Of a stretch of DNA of 64,000 bases, positions 25,650 through 34,485 are shown one piece after another; position 1 is the first letter of the stretch, and each line of letters opens with the position of its first letter. The notes beneath the pieces are model-generated. The model searched no databases and was not told the DNA's origin. It saw nothing but the letters and a program-made list of their open reading frames with translations. This stretch comes from Paraclostridium ghonii (lineage in GTDB: Bacteria; Bacillota; Clostridia; Peptostreptococcales; Peptostreptococcaceae), in the NCBI RefSeq assembly GCF_030815085.1, contig NZ_JAUSWG010000007.1. The stretch is one strand, 5' to 3'. A program made the translations under genes and the position numbers.

Positions 25650-26984
25650 TTACTTGCTAACATTCCCAGCTACATTAAGTATATCCCATGTTCTTGCAAA
25701 TGGAGGTGCATAACATAAATCCAGCATACCCAATTGATCTGTAGTTAACTTTCCAAATATACATGCAGCTATTACATTACATCTTTGAACTGCATCTTTA
25801 TATCCTGCAACTTGCCCTCCTAATATAACTTTAGTTTCAGCATCATATACAAGTTTTACATACATTTTATTTCTTCCAGGATAATAGTTTGTTTGATTAA
25901 AATCTGATATAAATTTAGCTTTAACTTTCATACCTAATTTTTGCGCTTGTATTTCTGTTAACCCTGTACATGCAGCTTCCATATCCATGATTTTTATACA
26001 ACTTGATCCTAATGACCCTTGGAAACTGTTATTATATCCAGCTAAGTTTTCTCCAACTATTCTACCTAATTTATTAGCTCCTGTTGCAAGGGGTACATAT
26101 GAGTCTTTACCTGTTACTATATTTTGTATAGTTGCACAATCCCCTGCAGCATATATATCCTCCACTGAAGTTTTTCCAAATTCATCAACAATTATTGCTC
26201 CATTTGAAAGCATCTTTATTTCAGTATCTTTTAAAAATGAAGTATTAGGTCTAACTCCAGTTGCTATTATAACTAAATCAACATCATATTCACCTTTATT
26301 TGTTATAACTTTTTTAACTTTTTTATCTCCAACTAATTCACTAACTATTTCTTCTAATCTTAAATCGACCTTATGTTTTTTAATTTCATCCTCTAATATA
26401 TCAGTTATTTCTTTATCAAATACTTGAGGTAAAATCCTATCTTCTAGTTGAAATACAACTACATCTTTTCCTAGTTTTTTTGTAGCTTCAACACCTTCAA
26501 GTCCTATAAATCCTGCTCCTATTATAGCAACTTTTTTTACTTCATCTTTATTTATCAGTTCTTTAACTCTTATGCCATCTTCTAAGTTTTTTAATGTTGA
26601 TACATTTTCAAGCTTAACATTTTTTATAGGAGGTATTATACTACTAGCACCTGTAGCTATCATTAATTTATCATATGAATCTTCAAATATTTCTTCACTT
26701 TTTACATCTTTTATATTTAATTTTTTAGACTTAGTATCAACTGAAATTACTTCATGAAATATTTTTAAGTCTATTCCACTTTCTATAAATTTCTCCGGAG
26801 CTCTTGCTATCATATTTTGTGGATCATCAAAAAATCCACCAACAAAATACGGAAGACCACATGCTCCAAATGATACTACATCTGTTTTTTCATATACTAC
26901 TACATCATATTGTGGCTTCATTCTTTTTAATTTAGCCGCAGCACTCATACCCGCTGCCACTCCACCAATAATCACAACTCTCAT
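25650..26984 (-). CDS. CoA-disulfide reductase / NADH oxidase family flavoprotein
   Basis: A 444-residue FAD- and NAD(P)H-dependent oxidoreductase. The N-terminal dinucleotide fold is GGVAAGMSAA, the single redox Cys42 lies in SFGACGLPY, a second Rossmann motif IIGAGFIGLE is near residue 155, and YAAGDCA is the FAD ribityl motif. A lone active-site Cys groups it with CoA-disulfide reductases and water-forming NADH oxidases; CGLPY favours the former. There is no rhodanese domain. It is monocistronic, with a 20-bp AT-only palindrome at 27004-27023 in its 5' region. The true electron acceptor cannot be told. Confidence 0.88.
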   Translation of the reverse strand: MRVVIIGGVAAGMSAAAKLKRMKPQYDVVVYEKTDVVSFGACGLPYFVGGFFDDPQNMIARAPEKFIESGIDLKIFHEVISVDTKSKKLNIKDVKSEEIFEDSYDKLMIATGASSIIPPIKNVKLENVSTLKNLEDGIRVKELINKDEVKKVAIIGAGFIGLEGVEATKKLGKDVVVFQLEDRILPQVFDKEITDILEDEIKKHKVDLRLEEIVSELVGDKKVKKVITNKGEYDVDLVIIATGVRPNTSFLKDTEIKMLSNGAIIVDEFGKTSVEDIYAAGDCATIQNIVTGKDSYVPLATGANKLGRIVGENLAGYNNSFQGSLGSSCIKIMDMEAACTGLTEIQAQKLGMKVKAKFISDFNQTNYYPGRNKMYVKLVYDAETKVILGGQVAGYKDAVQRCNVIAACIFGKLTTDQLGMLDLCYAPPFARTWDILNVAGNVSK

Positions 26985-27164
26985 AGTTTTTCTCCTTAAA
27001 AATAATTTATTTTAAAATAAATTTATTAATTTTTATATATTATTAAATAATTATAGTATACCACTTACCCATTTTTTATAATACATTAACATATTTTAAT
27101 TGTTTTTTATACTTTTGAATCTTTAAATTTTTACATAGTTCACTTAAGTATATTTTTATGAATC

Positions 27165-27196
27165 AAAAAAATACCTAATAAAATTAGGTATTTTTT
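27165..27196 (-). terminator. Terminator of yhbY
   Basis: AAAAAATACCTAAT and ATTAGGTATTTTTT pair with a 4-base loop just past the yhbY stop. U-runs are present on both strands. Confidence 0.9.
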
Positions 27197-27199
27197 AAA

Positions 27200-27568
27200 C
27201 TATCTCATAGATTTTTTAGTTGGTCTTCCTTTTTTACTCACTGTATTGTCAACTTTTTTAGCTTTTGCTTGTTCGTGACCTGGGAAGATTATCTTTGGAT
27301 TTTCTTCATTTTTTTTATATATAGTGAATTTAAATCCTATAGCTTGTACAAATTCAGCTCTTAAAGCTTCACATATAGCATTTGCTGTTTCTTTTGCATC
27401 TAATCCCGCATTTTCTAATATAGAAATTTTAACTATTTCTCTAGCTTTTAACATATCTTCTAATTGATCTAAAAAACTTTCTGTAACTCCTTCTTTACCT
27501 ATTTGAGTTATAGGCTTTAAAGTGTTAGCTATAGATCTTAAATACGCTCTTTGCTTACCTTTTAACAT
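27200..27568 (-). CDS. yhbY: CRM-domain RNA-binding protein, YhbY family
   Basis: A 122-residue protein with the CRM fold: LKGKQRAYLRSIA, GKEGVT in place of the GxxG-containing loop, and a basic C-terminal tail rich in Lys. The family binds the pre-50S ribosome and helps assembly. The position after obg is conserved in Firmicutes; usually nadD-yqeK-rsfS come next, but here about 7 kb of other genes separate them. Confidence 0.94.
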   Translation of the reverse strand: MLKGKQRAYLRSIANTLKPITQIGKEGVTESFLDQLEDMLKAREIVKISILENAGLDAKETANAICEALRAEFVQAIGFKFTIYKKNEENPKIIFPGHEQAKAKKVDNTVSKKGRPTKKSMR

Positions 27569-27596
27569 GTGTCCACCTCTTTACGTATTGTTCATT

Positions 27597-28874
27597 TTAA
27601 TTGTAGAATTCGAATTCTATATCGTATATCTTAACAGTATCTCCATCTTCTATGCCCATTTCTCTTAGCTTATCAAATACACCTTGAGATTCCATAGATT
27701 TTTGGAAGAACTGTACTGATTCCATATCTTCAAAGTTAACAGAGTACATTATTCTTCTTAAAGCCTTACCAGTAACAACATATACTCCATCTTCTATTTC
27801 AACTTCTAGTCCATCTTCTGTCTCTTGAACTAATTCCGGTCTATACATTTCTTCTTCAGTTACTAACTCAACATCTTCAACTTCATTTAATAATTGAGAA
27901 ACGTAAGCTATAACATCATCAATTCCTTGTCTTGTTGCAGCAGACATCTTGAATACTTTATATCCTCTTGACTCTAATTCATTTTTAAAGTTTTCAAAGT
28001 TACTTTCATCTTCCATTATGTCTATTTTGTTAGCAACAACAACTTGAGGTCTAGTCGATAACTTTTCATTATATAACTTTAACTCATCATTTATTTTATC
28101 AAAATCTTCTAGAGCATCTCTGCCTTCTATTCCTGATATATCAACAATATGGACTAATACCTTAGTTCTTTCAACGTGTCTTAAGAAATCATGACCTAAT
28201 CCTATACCTTCTGCAGCACCTTCTATAAGTCCTGGTATATCAGCAAGTACAAAACTATCGCCAAACTTAGTTTGTACAACTCCTAAATTTGGTGTTAAAG
28301 TTGTAAAATGATAATTAGCTATCTTTGGTTTAGCTTTAGTTACTACTGATAAAAATGTTGATTTACCTACATTTGGGAATCCTAGTAATCCAACGTCCGC
28401 TATCATTTTCAACTCTAATATTATCCACTTTTCTTCTCCATCTGTTCCTGATTTAGCAAATGCAGGAGCTTGCCTAATTGCATTGGCGAAGTGTTGATTT
28501 CCTCTTCCACCTCTTCCACCTTTTGCAACTACAGCTTCATCGCCTTCTTCTTTTAAATCAGCTATAATAAGACCTGTAGCTTCATCTCTTATTATTGTAC
28601 CTGGAGGAACTAATAAAACTAAGTCTTCACCATTTTTACCAGCTTGTCTTTTTTTAGTTCCATCTCCACCAGCTGATGCAGAGTACTTAGTTTGATATTT
28701 AAAATCCATTAATGTTCTTAATCCTGAATCAACTTTAAATATTATACTAGCTCCACGACCTCCGTCTCCTCCGTCTGGTCCGCCTGCTGGAACGTATTTT
28801 TCTTTTCTAAAAGAAACTGATCCGTTACCACCATTTCCAGCTTTAACAAATATTCTAGCCTTATCTATAAACAT
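27597..28874 (-). CDS. obg: GTPase Obg/CgtA
   Basis: A ribosome-assembly and stress GTPase. The glycine-rich Obg fold covers about residues 1-158. The G domain follows with LLGFPNVGKST, the switch region, DIPGLIEGA and NKID. A C-terminal OCT domain (about 345-425), typical of Gram-positive Obg, completes 425 residues. It lies 28 bp before yhbY. The rpmA terminator at 28968-28997 separates it from the ribosomal protein operon, so it likely has its own promoter in the gap above 28875. Confidence 0.97.
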   Translation of the reverse strand: MFIDKARIFVKAGNGGNGSVSFRKEKYVPAGGPDGGDGGRGASIIFKVDSGLRTLMDFKYQTKYSASAGGDGTKKRQAGKNGEDLVLLVPPGTIIRDEATGLIIADLKEEGDEAVVAKGGRGGRGNQHFANAIRQAPAFAKSGTDGEEKWIILELKMIADVGLLGFPNVGKSTFLSVVTKAKPKIANYHFTTLTPNLGVVQTKFGDSFVLADIPGLIEGAAEGIGLGHDFLRHVERTKVLVHIVDISGIEGRDALEDFDKINDELKLYNEKLSTRPQVVVANKIDIMEDESNFENFKNELESRGYKVFKMSAATRQGIDDVIAYVSQLLNEVEDVELVTEEEMYRPELVQETEDGLEVEIEDGVYVVTGKALRRIMYSVNFEDMESVQFFQKSMESQGVFDKLREMGIEDGDTVKIYDIEFEFYN

Positions 28875-28967
28875 ATTTATTCACCTTCTTTTTTAAAGCT
28901 TTTTTTATTTATATTTGCCACAATCTATAATATAAATTCCATCCGAGCTATATTAATTATTATAAGT

Positions 28968-28997
28968 AAAAAAGGAGTGTATGAACACTCCTTTTTT
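28968..28997. terminator. Terminator of the rplU-prp-rpmA operon
   Basis: AAAAAAGGAGTGT and ACACTCCTTTTTT pair with a 4-base loop, eight bases past the rpmA stop. Confidence 0.93.
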
Positions 28998-29004
28998 TAG
29001 CATA

Positions 29005-29289
29005 TTACTCAGCAACTGGGTATACACTTACTTTTTTTCTTTTCTTGTCTTTTCTTTCGAATTTAACAGCACCGTCAACTAATGCGAATAAAGTGTCATC
29101 TCCACCTTTACCTACGTTAGTTCCTGGATGTACTTTAGTTCCTCTTTGTCTAACTATTATACTTCCAGCAGTTACAACTTGTCCATCGAATCTCTTAACA
29201 CCTAATCTTTTAGATACAGAATCTCTACCGTTCTTAGAAGATCCTACCCCTTTCTTAGATGCAAGTAATTGTAAGTTCATTTTTAACAT
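29005..29289 (-). CDS. rpmA: 50S ribosomal protein L27 with cleavable N-terminal extension
   Basis: L27 reaches the peptidyl-transferase centre with its N-terminus. The 94-residue protein starts MLKMNLQLLASKKG. In Firmicutes the MNLQLLA-like stretch is removed by the protease Prp to expose ASKKG, and the gene for Prp is 14 bp upstream. The core GSSKNGRDS, RQRGTKVHPG and VGKGGDDTLFA is canonical. GGAGGTG precedes the start. Third gene of rplU-prp-rpmA. Confidence 0.97.
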   Translation of the reverse strand: MLKMNLQLLASKKGVGSSKNGRDSVSKRLGVKRFDGQVVTAGSIIVRQRGTKVHPGTNVGKGGDDTLFALVDGAVKFERKDKKRKKVSVYPVAE

Positions 29290-29303
29290 TCTGGAGTCAC
29301 CTC

Positions 29304-29621
29304 CTACTTTTTTAGAATTTTTATATTTTTTGGGTATTCCCTTTTAATTTCATTAATGGCTAATTGAAAATGTTGTAGTAATAATTGAGCTTTGTCTAGA
29401 TATTCATCTTTTACAATACACTCAATATGACCTTCTTGTCCTATTACTTTTTCAAATTCAATTTTTTGCAATGTACTTAAAGAATTTATAACTGATAATG
29501 CATTGGATGTAACCGCCGCACATACGATATCAGAACCTAGTTCTGCATAGTCAGCATGTCCCTTAAGACAAAAACCTTTAAGCATGAAATCATCATTTTG
29601 ATAATATTTAATCTTTATCAT
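29304..29621 (-). CDS. prp: Ribosomal-processing cysteine protease Prp
   Basis: Cleaves the N-terminal extension of L27. This 105-residue member of the YsxB/DUF464 family keeps His22 in KGHADY and Cys34 in DIVCAAVT, the same numbering as the catalytic dyad known from S. aureus Prp. The gene sits between rplU and rpmA as in most Firmicutes, giving enzyme and substrate in one transcript. Identification is strong because both dyad and context agree. Confidence 0.95.
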   Translation of the reverse strand: MIKIKYYQNDDFMLKGFCLKGHADYAELGSDIVCAAVTSNALSVINSLSTLQKIEFEKVIGQEGHIECIVKDEYLDKAQLLLQHFQLAINEIKREYPKNIKILKK

Positions 29622-29632
29622 GGCTCTTACGA

Positions 29633-29944
29633 TTAAGCGTTTATTTTTTCAACTACTAACTTAGTGTAAGCTTGACGATGTCCGTTCTTTCTTCTGTAGT
29701 CTTTCTTAGCTTTATACTTGAAAACTATAATTTTCTTAGCTTTCCCTTGCTCTACAACTTTAGCAGTTACAGATGCACCATCAACAGTTGGAGCTCCAAC
29801 TACTAAGTTTCCATCTTTAGAACAAGCTAATACTTCGTTTAAAGTAACTACATCACCTTCGTTACCGTTTAACTTTTCTACGAAGATTACATCACCTTCA
29901 GCAACTTTATATTGCTTTCCTCCAGTTTTAACTATAGCGTACAT
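29633..29944 (-). CDS. rplU: 50S ribosomal protein L21
   Basis: A 103-residue primary 23S rRNA-binding protein. It opens MYAIVKTGGKQYKV and has the C-terminal KKDYRRKNGHRQ motif followed by TKLVVEKI. The start at 29944 is fixed by GGAGG eight bases upstream; an alternative three codons earlier lies in the ribosome binding region. First gene of rplU-prp-rpmA, with a leader that resembles the L21 autoregulatory RNA. Confidence 0.97.
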   Translation of the reverse strand: MYAIVKTGGKQYKVAEGDVIFVEKLNGNEGDVVTLNEVLACSKDGNLVVGAPTVDGASVTAKVVEQGKAKKIIVFKYKAKKDYRRKNGHRQAYTKLVVEKINA

Positions 29945-30031
29945 TAAATACACCTCCTCGGTCTCAAACTCGCCAATGCAAGGTACTCATTAAGAGATTT
30001 ACAAACCTTTATTGAGCGGCACTACTTTATA
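29945..30031 (-). promoter_or_regulatory. Probable L21 leader RNA
   Basis: Between the promoter and rplU the transcript has about 90 bases with CTCATTAA/TTAATGAG-type pairing and conserved-looking GCCGCTC and GGCGAG ends. Firmicute rplU genes commonly carry an L21 leader that binds the protein and gives feedback control. I judge by position and rough folding only. Confidence 0.5.
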
Positions 30032-30032
30032 A

Positions 30033-30061
30033 ATAATACTATAATTTGTATAAACTGTCAA
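30033..30061 (-). promoter_or_regulatory. Promoter of the rplU operon
   Basis: A perfect -35 TTGACA on the minus strand (plus 30056-30061), a 17-base spacer and -10 TATTAT (plus 30033-30038) lie just after the rng stop codon. Confidence 0.8.
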
Positions 30062-31459
30062 CTAGCTATTAAAAATAATCTTCATTTTTTCATGTTGAAT
30101 TTCAGCTTTTTTATCTATATTTATTATTACATTATACTTCTCACTTATCTTATCTATTTTACCTTTATAAGATTTGTTGATTTCATCTACAACATAATTG
30201 TTTAACTCTATTTTTACTGTATTATACGAAGTATGTTCTTTTATTCTCATTACTTCTTTTTCTACTTCATCTAAAACTCTATTAGTTGACTTTATGCTCT
30301 CCCCACATTTACATACAAAACATTCTTGAAGGTAGTAACTATCTATAGAATCTTTTTCTCTTCTTCTAGCAATCTCAACTAGTCCAAGTTTTGTCATTCC
30401 CATTACATTGGTTTTTCTTTTATCCTTATATATTTCTTCATTTAGAACTTCTAGCAAACTATTTTTATATTCATTTTTTTGCATATCTATAAAGTCAACA
30501 ATTATGATACCTGCCATATCTCTAATTCTTAGGAGCCTTGCAATTTCTACAGCTGCTTCTAAATTAGTTTTGTATACTGTTTCTTCTAAGTTAGAGTTCC
30601 CAGTAAATTTGCCTGTATTTACATCTATAACAGTTAAAGCTTCTGTTTTATCTATTATTAAATATCCGCCACTTTTTAGCCATACTTTTCGATTTAAACA
30701 TTTATCTATCTGACTTTGTACCGAATATAAATCAAATACATCTTTATTATTTTCTAAAATCAGTTTGTCTTTATATTCTTTGTTTATATTTACTAATATA
30801 CTTTTTAACTCTTCATATTTATGGTTATTATTTACAATAATTTTTGAAACACTATCATTTACATTATCTTTTATATATTTTGACGCAAAGTCTAAATCTT
30901 TATATAAAAGTTTAGGCCCAATTCCTAACCTAAACTCTTTTAATATATTTGTATACTTTTCTTTTAACTCTAATATATCACTTTCTATCTCTTCCTTAGA
31001 ACATCCAACTGCTTCTGTTCTTATAATACCTGTAAAATCCTTATCTATACTCTGTACTATCTTTTTTATTCTAAATCTCTCTTTTTCTGTTGTAATTTTA
31101 TTTGATATAGTAAGTCTATCGTTTGATGGGATGTATACTAGATATCTTCCCGCAAAACTTATTTCCGTATTAAGTTTTGCGCCTTTAGTTCCTATAGCTT
31201 CTTTATTAATTTGAACTAAAATGTCTTGCCCACACTTAATATTTTCATTCTTCTTCATACTTAAATATGCAAGTTTCTCAGTTCCAATATCTATAAAATA
31301 AGCTTCTATTCCTTTTAATGCTTTTTTTACAACCCCTCTATAAATATTTGAAACAGTTTTACTTGAACTACTCTCTATAAAAAGTTCACTTAGCTTTCCA
31401 TCTTCTAAAACAGCTACCTTTTGAGAATTAACCAAAGACTCTATAACAATATTTTTCAA
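30062..31459 (-). CDS. rng: Ribonuclease G/E family endoribonuclease
   Basis: Endonuclease for rRNA and mRNA processing. The S1 domain is at about residues 30-120, interrupted as in RNase E/G. The DNase-I-like catalytic domain contains FTGIIRTEAVG and the acidic catalytic pair in TVIDVNTGKF and IIIVDFIDM. A reduced Zn-link CFVCKCG follows near residue 385. The 465-residue length matches Gram-positive RNase G with no long C-terminal scaffold. Copy 3 of the hairpin element lies upstream. Confidence 0.93.
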   Translation of the reverse strand: MKNIVIESLVNSQKVAVLEDGKLSELFIESSSSKTVSNIYRGVVKKALKGIEAYFIDIGTEKLAYLSMKKNENIKCGQDILVQINKEAIGTKGAKLNTEISFAGRYLVYIPSNDRLTISNKITTEKERFRIKKIVQSIDKDFTGIIRTEAVGCSKEEIESDILELKEKYTNILKEFRLGIGPKLLYKDLDFASKYIKDNVNDSVSKIIVNNNHKYEELKSILVNINKEYKDKLILENNKDVFDLYSVQSQIDKCLNRKVWLKSGGYLIIDKTEALTVIDVNTGKFTGNSNLEETVYKTNLEAAVEIARLLRIRDMAGIIIVDFIDMQKNEYKNSLLEVLNEEIYKDKRKTNVMGMTKLGLVEIARRREKDSIDSYYLQECFVCKCGESIKSTNRVLDEVEKEVMRIKEHTSYNTVKIELNNYVVDEINKSYKGKIDKISEKYNVIINIDKKAEIQHEKMKIIFNS

Positions 31460-31535
31460 AATCTCACTTCCTATCCTTTCCTTAATTCATCTTCATAGAA
31501 TATCCATAATCTTTTATGATATAAATTTTAATAAA

Positions 31536-31627
31536 ATGCGAAGAGTGTTATATATGCATTGACGAAACACTTTACGTGCAAAGCACGTCGTGTGAAGAAA
31601 ACACATATAGCACACTCGAGCACCCAT
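31536..31627 (+). repeat. Long hairpin element, copy 3 of 3
   Basis: The core CGAAACACTT (31563-31572) faces GTGTGAAG (31590-31597). The apical stem ACGTGC/GCACGT with an AAA loop differs completely from copies 1 and 2 but stays paired. The outer arm GAGTGTTATATATG pairs with CATATAGCACACTC, without gaps. It lies between rng and its upstream neighbour on the minus strand, so the defined orientation is antisense to those genes. Confidence 0.8.
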
Positions 31628-31640
31628 TATCGATATCAGA

Positions 31641-31664
31641 AAAGAGGTGGATATCCACCTCTTT
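31641..31664 (-). terminator. Palindromic terminator after the TIGR03936-family gene
   Basis: AAAGAGGTGGATATCCACCTCTTT is a perfect 24-bp inverted repeat (two 12-base arms, positions 31641-31652 and 31653-31664) next to the stop codon. The minus strand continues TTCTGAT, so termination may be incomplete and partial read-through into rng is possible. Confidence 0.65.
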
Positions 31665-31665
31665 C

Positions 31666-32364
31666 CTACATTGGAGTTACTAACTCTCCATCTTTAACTA
31701 CATATAATTCTCTTCTTAATATATCTACATCTAGTGGATCTATATCTAACCCAAATACCTCTAATATTTTTGGTATAAATATATTAGTGTTTAAGTTTGC
31801 TTTAGATCCTGTAGCCACAGTTGCTTCTAAAGTTATTATTCTACCTTCAATATCTATAACATCAAAGTTCTTTATCATAGGTCTAATATTAACCTGAACA
31901 GTTTTTCCTTTTTTATTTTTCTTACTTATAATAATCTCTTCTGTGTTCATAATCTCTAATACTTTAGTTTTTATAAATGCTTTAGATAATTCTTTATCTA
32001 CTTCCATAGTAAACATATATTCACCATACTCTATAGTAGATGCTAATGATGGAACTTCTTTAGTTATTTCCATAGCTTTTATAAATTCTACACCTTCTGG
32101 CATAGTAGCATTTATCTTAGCTAAAAATTCATCAGCAGTTAAATCTTCCTCTATTTCAACATCTAGATACTCTCCTTGACTTTCTGTACCAAGTGCTAGG
32201 GCATGACCATAACTCATCTTAGGATGTGGATTAAAACCTTGAGAATATGATAATTGTATCTCAGCTCTTCTAAAAGCTCTTTGTAATAATCTTTGTAAAT
32301 CAAGATGTGATATATATATCATGTCATTTTCTTTTTTGAATTTACATCTTATTATTTTACTCAT
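31666..32364 (-). CDS. TIGR03936 family protein (DUF2344), radical-SAM partner
   Basis: A 232-residue protein of unknown chemistry whose family always accompanies the radical-SAM protein found directly upstream here; in some bacteria the two are fused. Recognisable by IYISHLDLQRLLQRAFRRA near the N-terminus (two blocks) and FNPHPKMSYG. The start at 32364, after GGGGATG, is chosen over an in-frame ATG 15 codons earlier that would overlap the partner's end. Two bases separate it from the upstream stop, so the pair is coupled. A tRNA- or ribosome-related role has been suggested from context; unproven. Confidence 0.9.
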   Translation of the reverse strand: MSKIIRCKFKKENDMIYISHLDLQRLLQRAFRRAEIQLSYSQGFNPHPKMSYGHALALGTESQGEYLDVEIEEDLTADEFLAKINATMPEGVEFIKAMEITKEVPSLASTIEYGEYMFTMEVDKELSKAFIKTKVLEIMNTEEIIISKKNKKGKTVQVNIRPMIKNFDVIDIEGRIITLEATVATGSKANLNTNIFIPKILEVFGLDIDPLDVDILRRELYVVKDGELVTPM

Positions 32365-32366
32365 AA

Positions 32367-34214
32367 TTAACACATCCCCTTTCCTATATTGTGTGTGTTT
32401 ATTCCACAACCATTACATTTATGTCTACAATCAACAGTTATAGTATCTTGTTTTGATTTTTCATTTTCTCTCATCAAGAACTTTTTGTTAACTCCAACAT
32501 CTAAATGATCCCATGGGAATACTTCTTCATAATCTCTTTCTCTATTTGCATAGAATGCTATATCAAGATTATTATTATTCATTGCTTCTTCCCAAATTTC
32601 TAGTTTAAAGTGCTCAGCCCATCCATCAAACTTAGCACCAGCTTTATATGCATCATATATAACTTTACCTAGTTTTCTATCTCCTCTAGCTATAACTGCT
32701 TCCATTAAACTAGTTTTTGAATCATGGTAGTTATATTTTATATTTCCATTTTTTAATTTTTTAACTAAGTGTCTTTGTTTTTCTCTAACTTGCTCAGTTG
32801 TATCTTGTCCATGCCATTGGAATGGTGTAAATGGTTTAGGTACAAAAGTTGAAGTACTTACTGTTACGCCAAATGCTCTTCTTAATTTTCCGCCATTTAC
32901 ATCTCTGTATATATCTATAACTTTATATGCAAGGTTTGCTATACCATCTAAATCATCGTATGTTTCAGTTGGAAGTCCTATCATAAAGTATAACTTAACG
33001 CTATTCCATCCCATTTCAAATGCTTTTCTTGTAGCATTTTCTAAATCTTCTTCTGTTACACCCTTATTTATAACATCTCTCATTCTTTGAGTTCCAGCTT
33101 CTGGGGCAAAAGTAAGCCCTGATTTTCTTACTTGTTGTATTTTTTCTGCTATTTCCATAGAGAAGTTATCTAGTCTAAGTGAAGGCAGAGATATTCCTAT
33201 ATTTTCAGATGCATATTCTTTTACTAAATGATCAGTAAGCTCTTCTAAGTTACTGTAATCGCTTGTACTTAGTGAAGATAATGATATTTCATCATATCCA
33301 GTACTTTTAACTAATTTTTCTAAGATTTCTTTTAATCTGTCTAAACTCTTTTCTCTTATTGGTCTATATATCATACCCGCCTGACAGAACCTACATCCTC
33401 TTGTACATCCTCTAAATAATTCTAAAACTATTCTATCATGTACAGTGTCTATAAATGGTACTATAAGTTTTTCTGGATATTCTACTAAATCCATATCTTT
33501 GATTATTCTCTTATGAGGGTTTGTCGGTACTCCCTCTTTGTTTGCTTTAACTTCTTTTATAGTATTATCTTCATTGTAAGATACATCATAGAATTTTGGT
33601 ATATATACGCCTTCTATGTTGGCTATTTCTAATAAGAACTCATCTCTAGTAGTCTTATTTTTCTTCCACTCTTTATATTTATTAACTATTTCTAAGTTTA
33701 CTTCTTCTCCTTCTCCTAAAACAACTATATCAACAAAGTCTGCTATAGGTTCTGGATTATACGCACAAGGTCCTCCAACTAATATAAATGGATCATTTAA
33801 CTTTCTATCTTTTGCTAATATTTCAACTTTTGCTAAATCTAACATATTTAAAATATTAGTATATGATAGTTCATATTGAAGTGTAAAAGCTAGGAAATCA
33901 AAATTAGTTATAGCTTCTCTTGACTCTAATGCAAATAAAGGAATGTCATTTTCACGCATCTTTTCTTCCATGTCTACATTTGGAGTATATACTCTCTCAC
34001 AAAATACTTCTTCATCTCTATTTATAACATCATATAATATATGACTACCTAAATGACTCATTCCAACTTCATAAAGATCAGGGAAACAATGAGCATATCT
34101 TATTAGATTTTCATTTGTTGTATCTTTATGTATAGAATTCACTTCATTCCCTAAATATCTAGCAGGTTTTTCAACCTTTTTTAGAATCTTTTTTAAGTCT
34201 ACTTTTTTATTCAT
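32367..34214 (-). CDS. TIGR03960 family B12-binding-domain radical SAM protein
   Basis: A 615-residue radical SAM protein. The N-terminal cobalamin-binding-like domain (about residues 35-200) contains GGPCAYNPEPIADFVD, and the 4Fe-4S triad is CTRGCRFC near residue 268. FAPEAGTQRMRDVINKG and YFMIGLPTE are typical downstream blocks. A Cys-rich tail CRHKCNGCG ends the protein. The substrate of this conserved clostridial protein is unknown. GGAGG precedes the ATG. Confidence 0.93.
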   Translation of the reverse strand: MNKKVDLKKILKKVEKPARYLGNEVNSIHKDTTNENLIRYAHCFPDLYEVGMSHLGSHILYDVINRDEEVFCERVYTPNVDMEEKMRENDIPLFALESREAITNFDFLAFTLQYELSYTNILNMLDLAKVEILAKDRKLNDPFILVGGPCAYNPEPIADFVDIVVLGEGEEVNLEIVNKYKEWKKNKTTRDEFLLEIANIEGVYIPKFYDVSYNEDNTIKEVKANKEGVPTNPHKRIIKDMDLVEYPEKLIVPFIDTVHDRIVLELFRGCTRGCRFCQAGMIYRPIREKSLDRLKEILEKLVKSTGYDEISLSSLSTSDYSNLEELTDHLVKEYASENIGISLPSLRLDNFSMEIAEKIQQVRKSGLTFAPEAGTQRMRDVINKGVTEEDLENATRKAFEMGWNSVKLYFMIGLPTETYDDLDGIANLAYKVIDIYRDVNGGKLRRAFGVTVSTSTFVPKPFTPFQWHGQDTTEQVREKQRHLVKKLKNGNIKYNYHDSKTSLMEAVIARGDRKLGKVIYDAYKAGAKFDGWAEHFKLEIWEEAMNNNNLDIAFYANRERDYEEVFPWDHLDVGVNKKFLMRENEKSKQDTITVDCRHKCNGCGINTHNIGKGMC

Positions 34215-34485
34215 AAAAATCCTCCGTAAGTTTATTTCATTGTATAAACATAAGTATTATTATACACGATATACTAAGATGTATCAAAATATAATTACTT
34301 ATATATTTGCAAATTATGGTTTATTATATACAAAACCTCACTACTTTTTGTTAATATAGTATTAAGCACAATAGCTTTAACAATTTTTCACGTTTTTTGT
34401 ATACAATGTGTTTTAAAATTTAATTATTGGGTATATTTTAAATATAATTACGTATTTTATCAATTACGGTTTAGGAGGATTTTTT
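34215..34485. promoter_or_regulatory. Divergent promoter region of flavodiiron and radical-SAM genes
   Basis: A 271-bp AT-rich spacer between divergent genes. It holds a TTGTATACAA palindrome at 34397-34406 and a TTGTTAAT...ATTAAGCACAA stretch near 34350-34375 that loosely resembles a Rex half-site pair. GGAGG precedes fprA. No single promoter stands out. Confidence 0.4.

Noticed and set aside
27004..27023. Perfect 20-bp palindrome AATTTATTTTAAAATAAATT upstream of the flavoprotein gene, considered as an operator
   Set aside because: It is made only of A and T in a very AT-rich spacer, so chance is a sufficient explanation; noted in the gene entry only.
34345..34376. Rex-like operator upstream of fprA
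   Set aside because: The right half-site deviates (TTAAGCA) and the spacing is wrong for the consensus, so support is too weak to annotate as a site.
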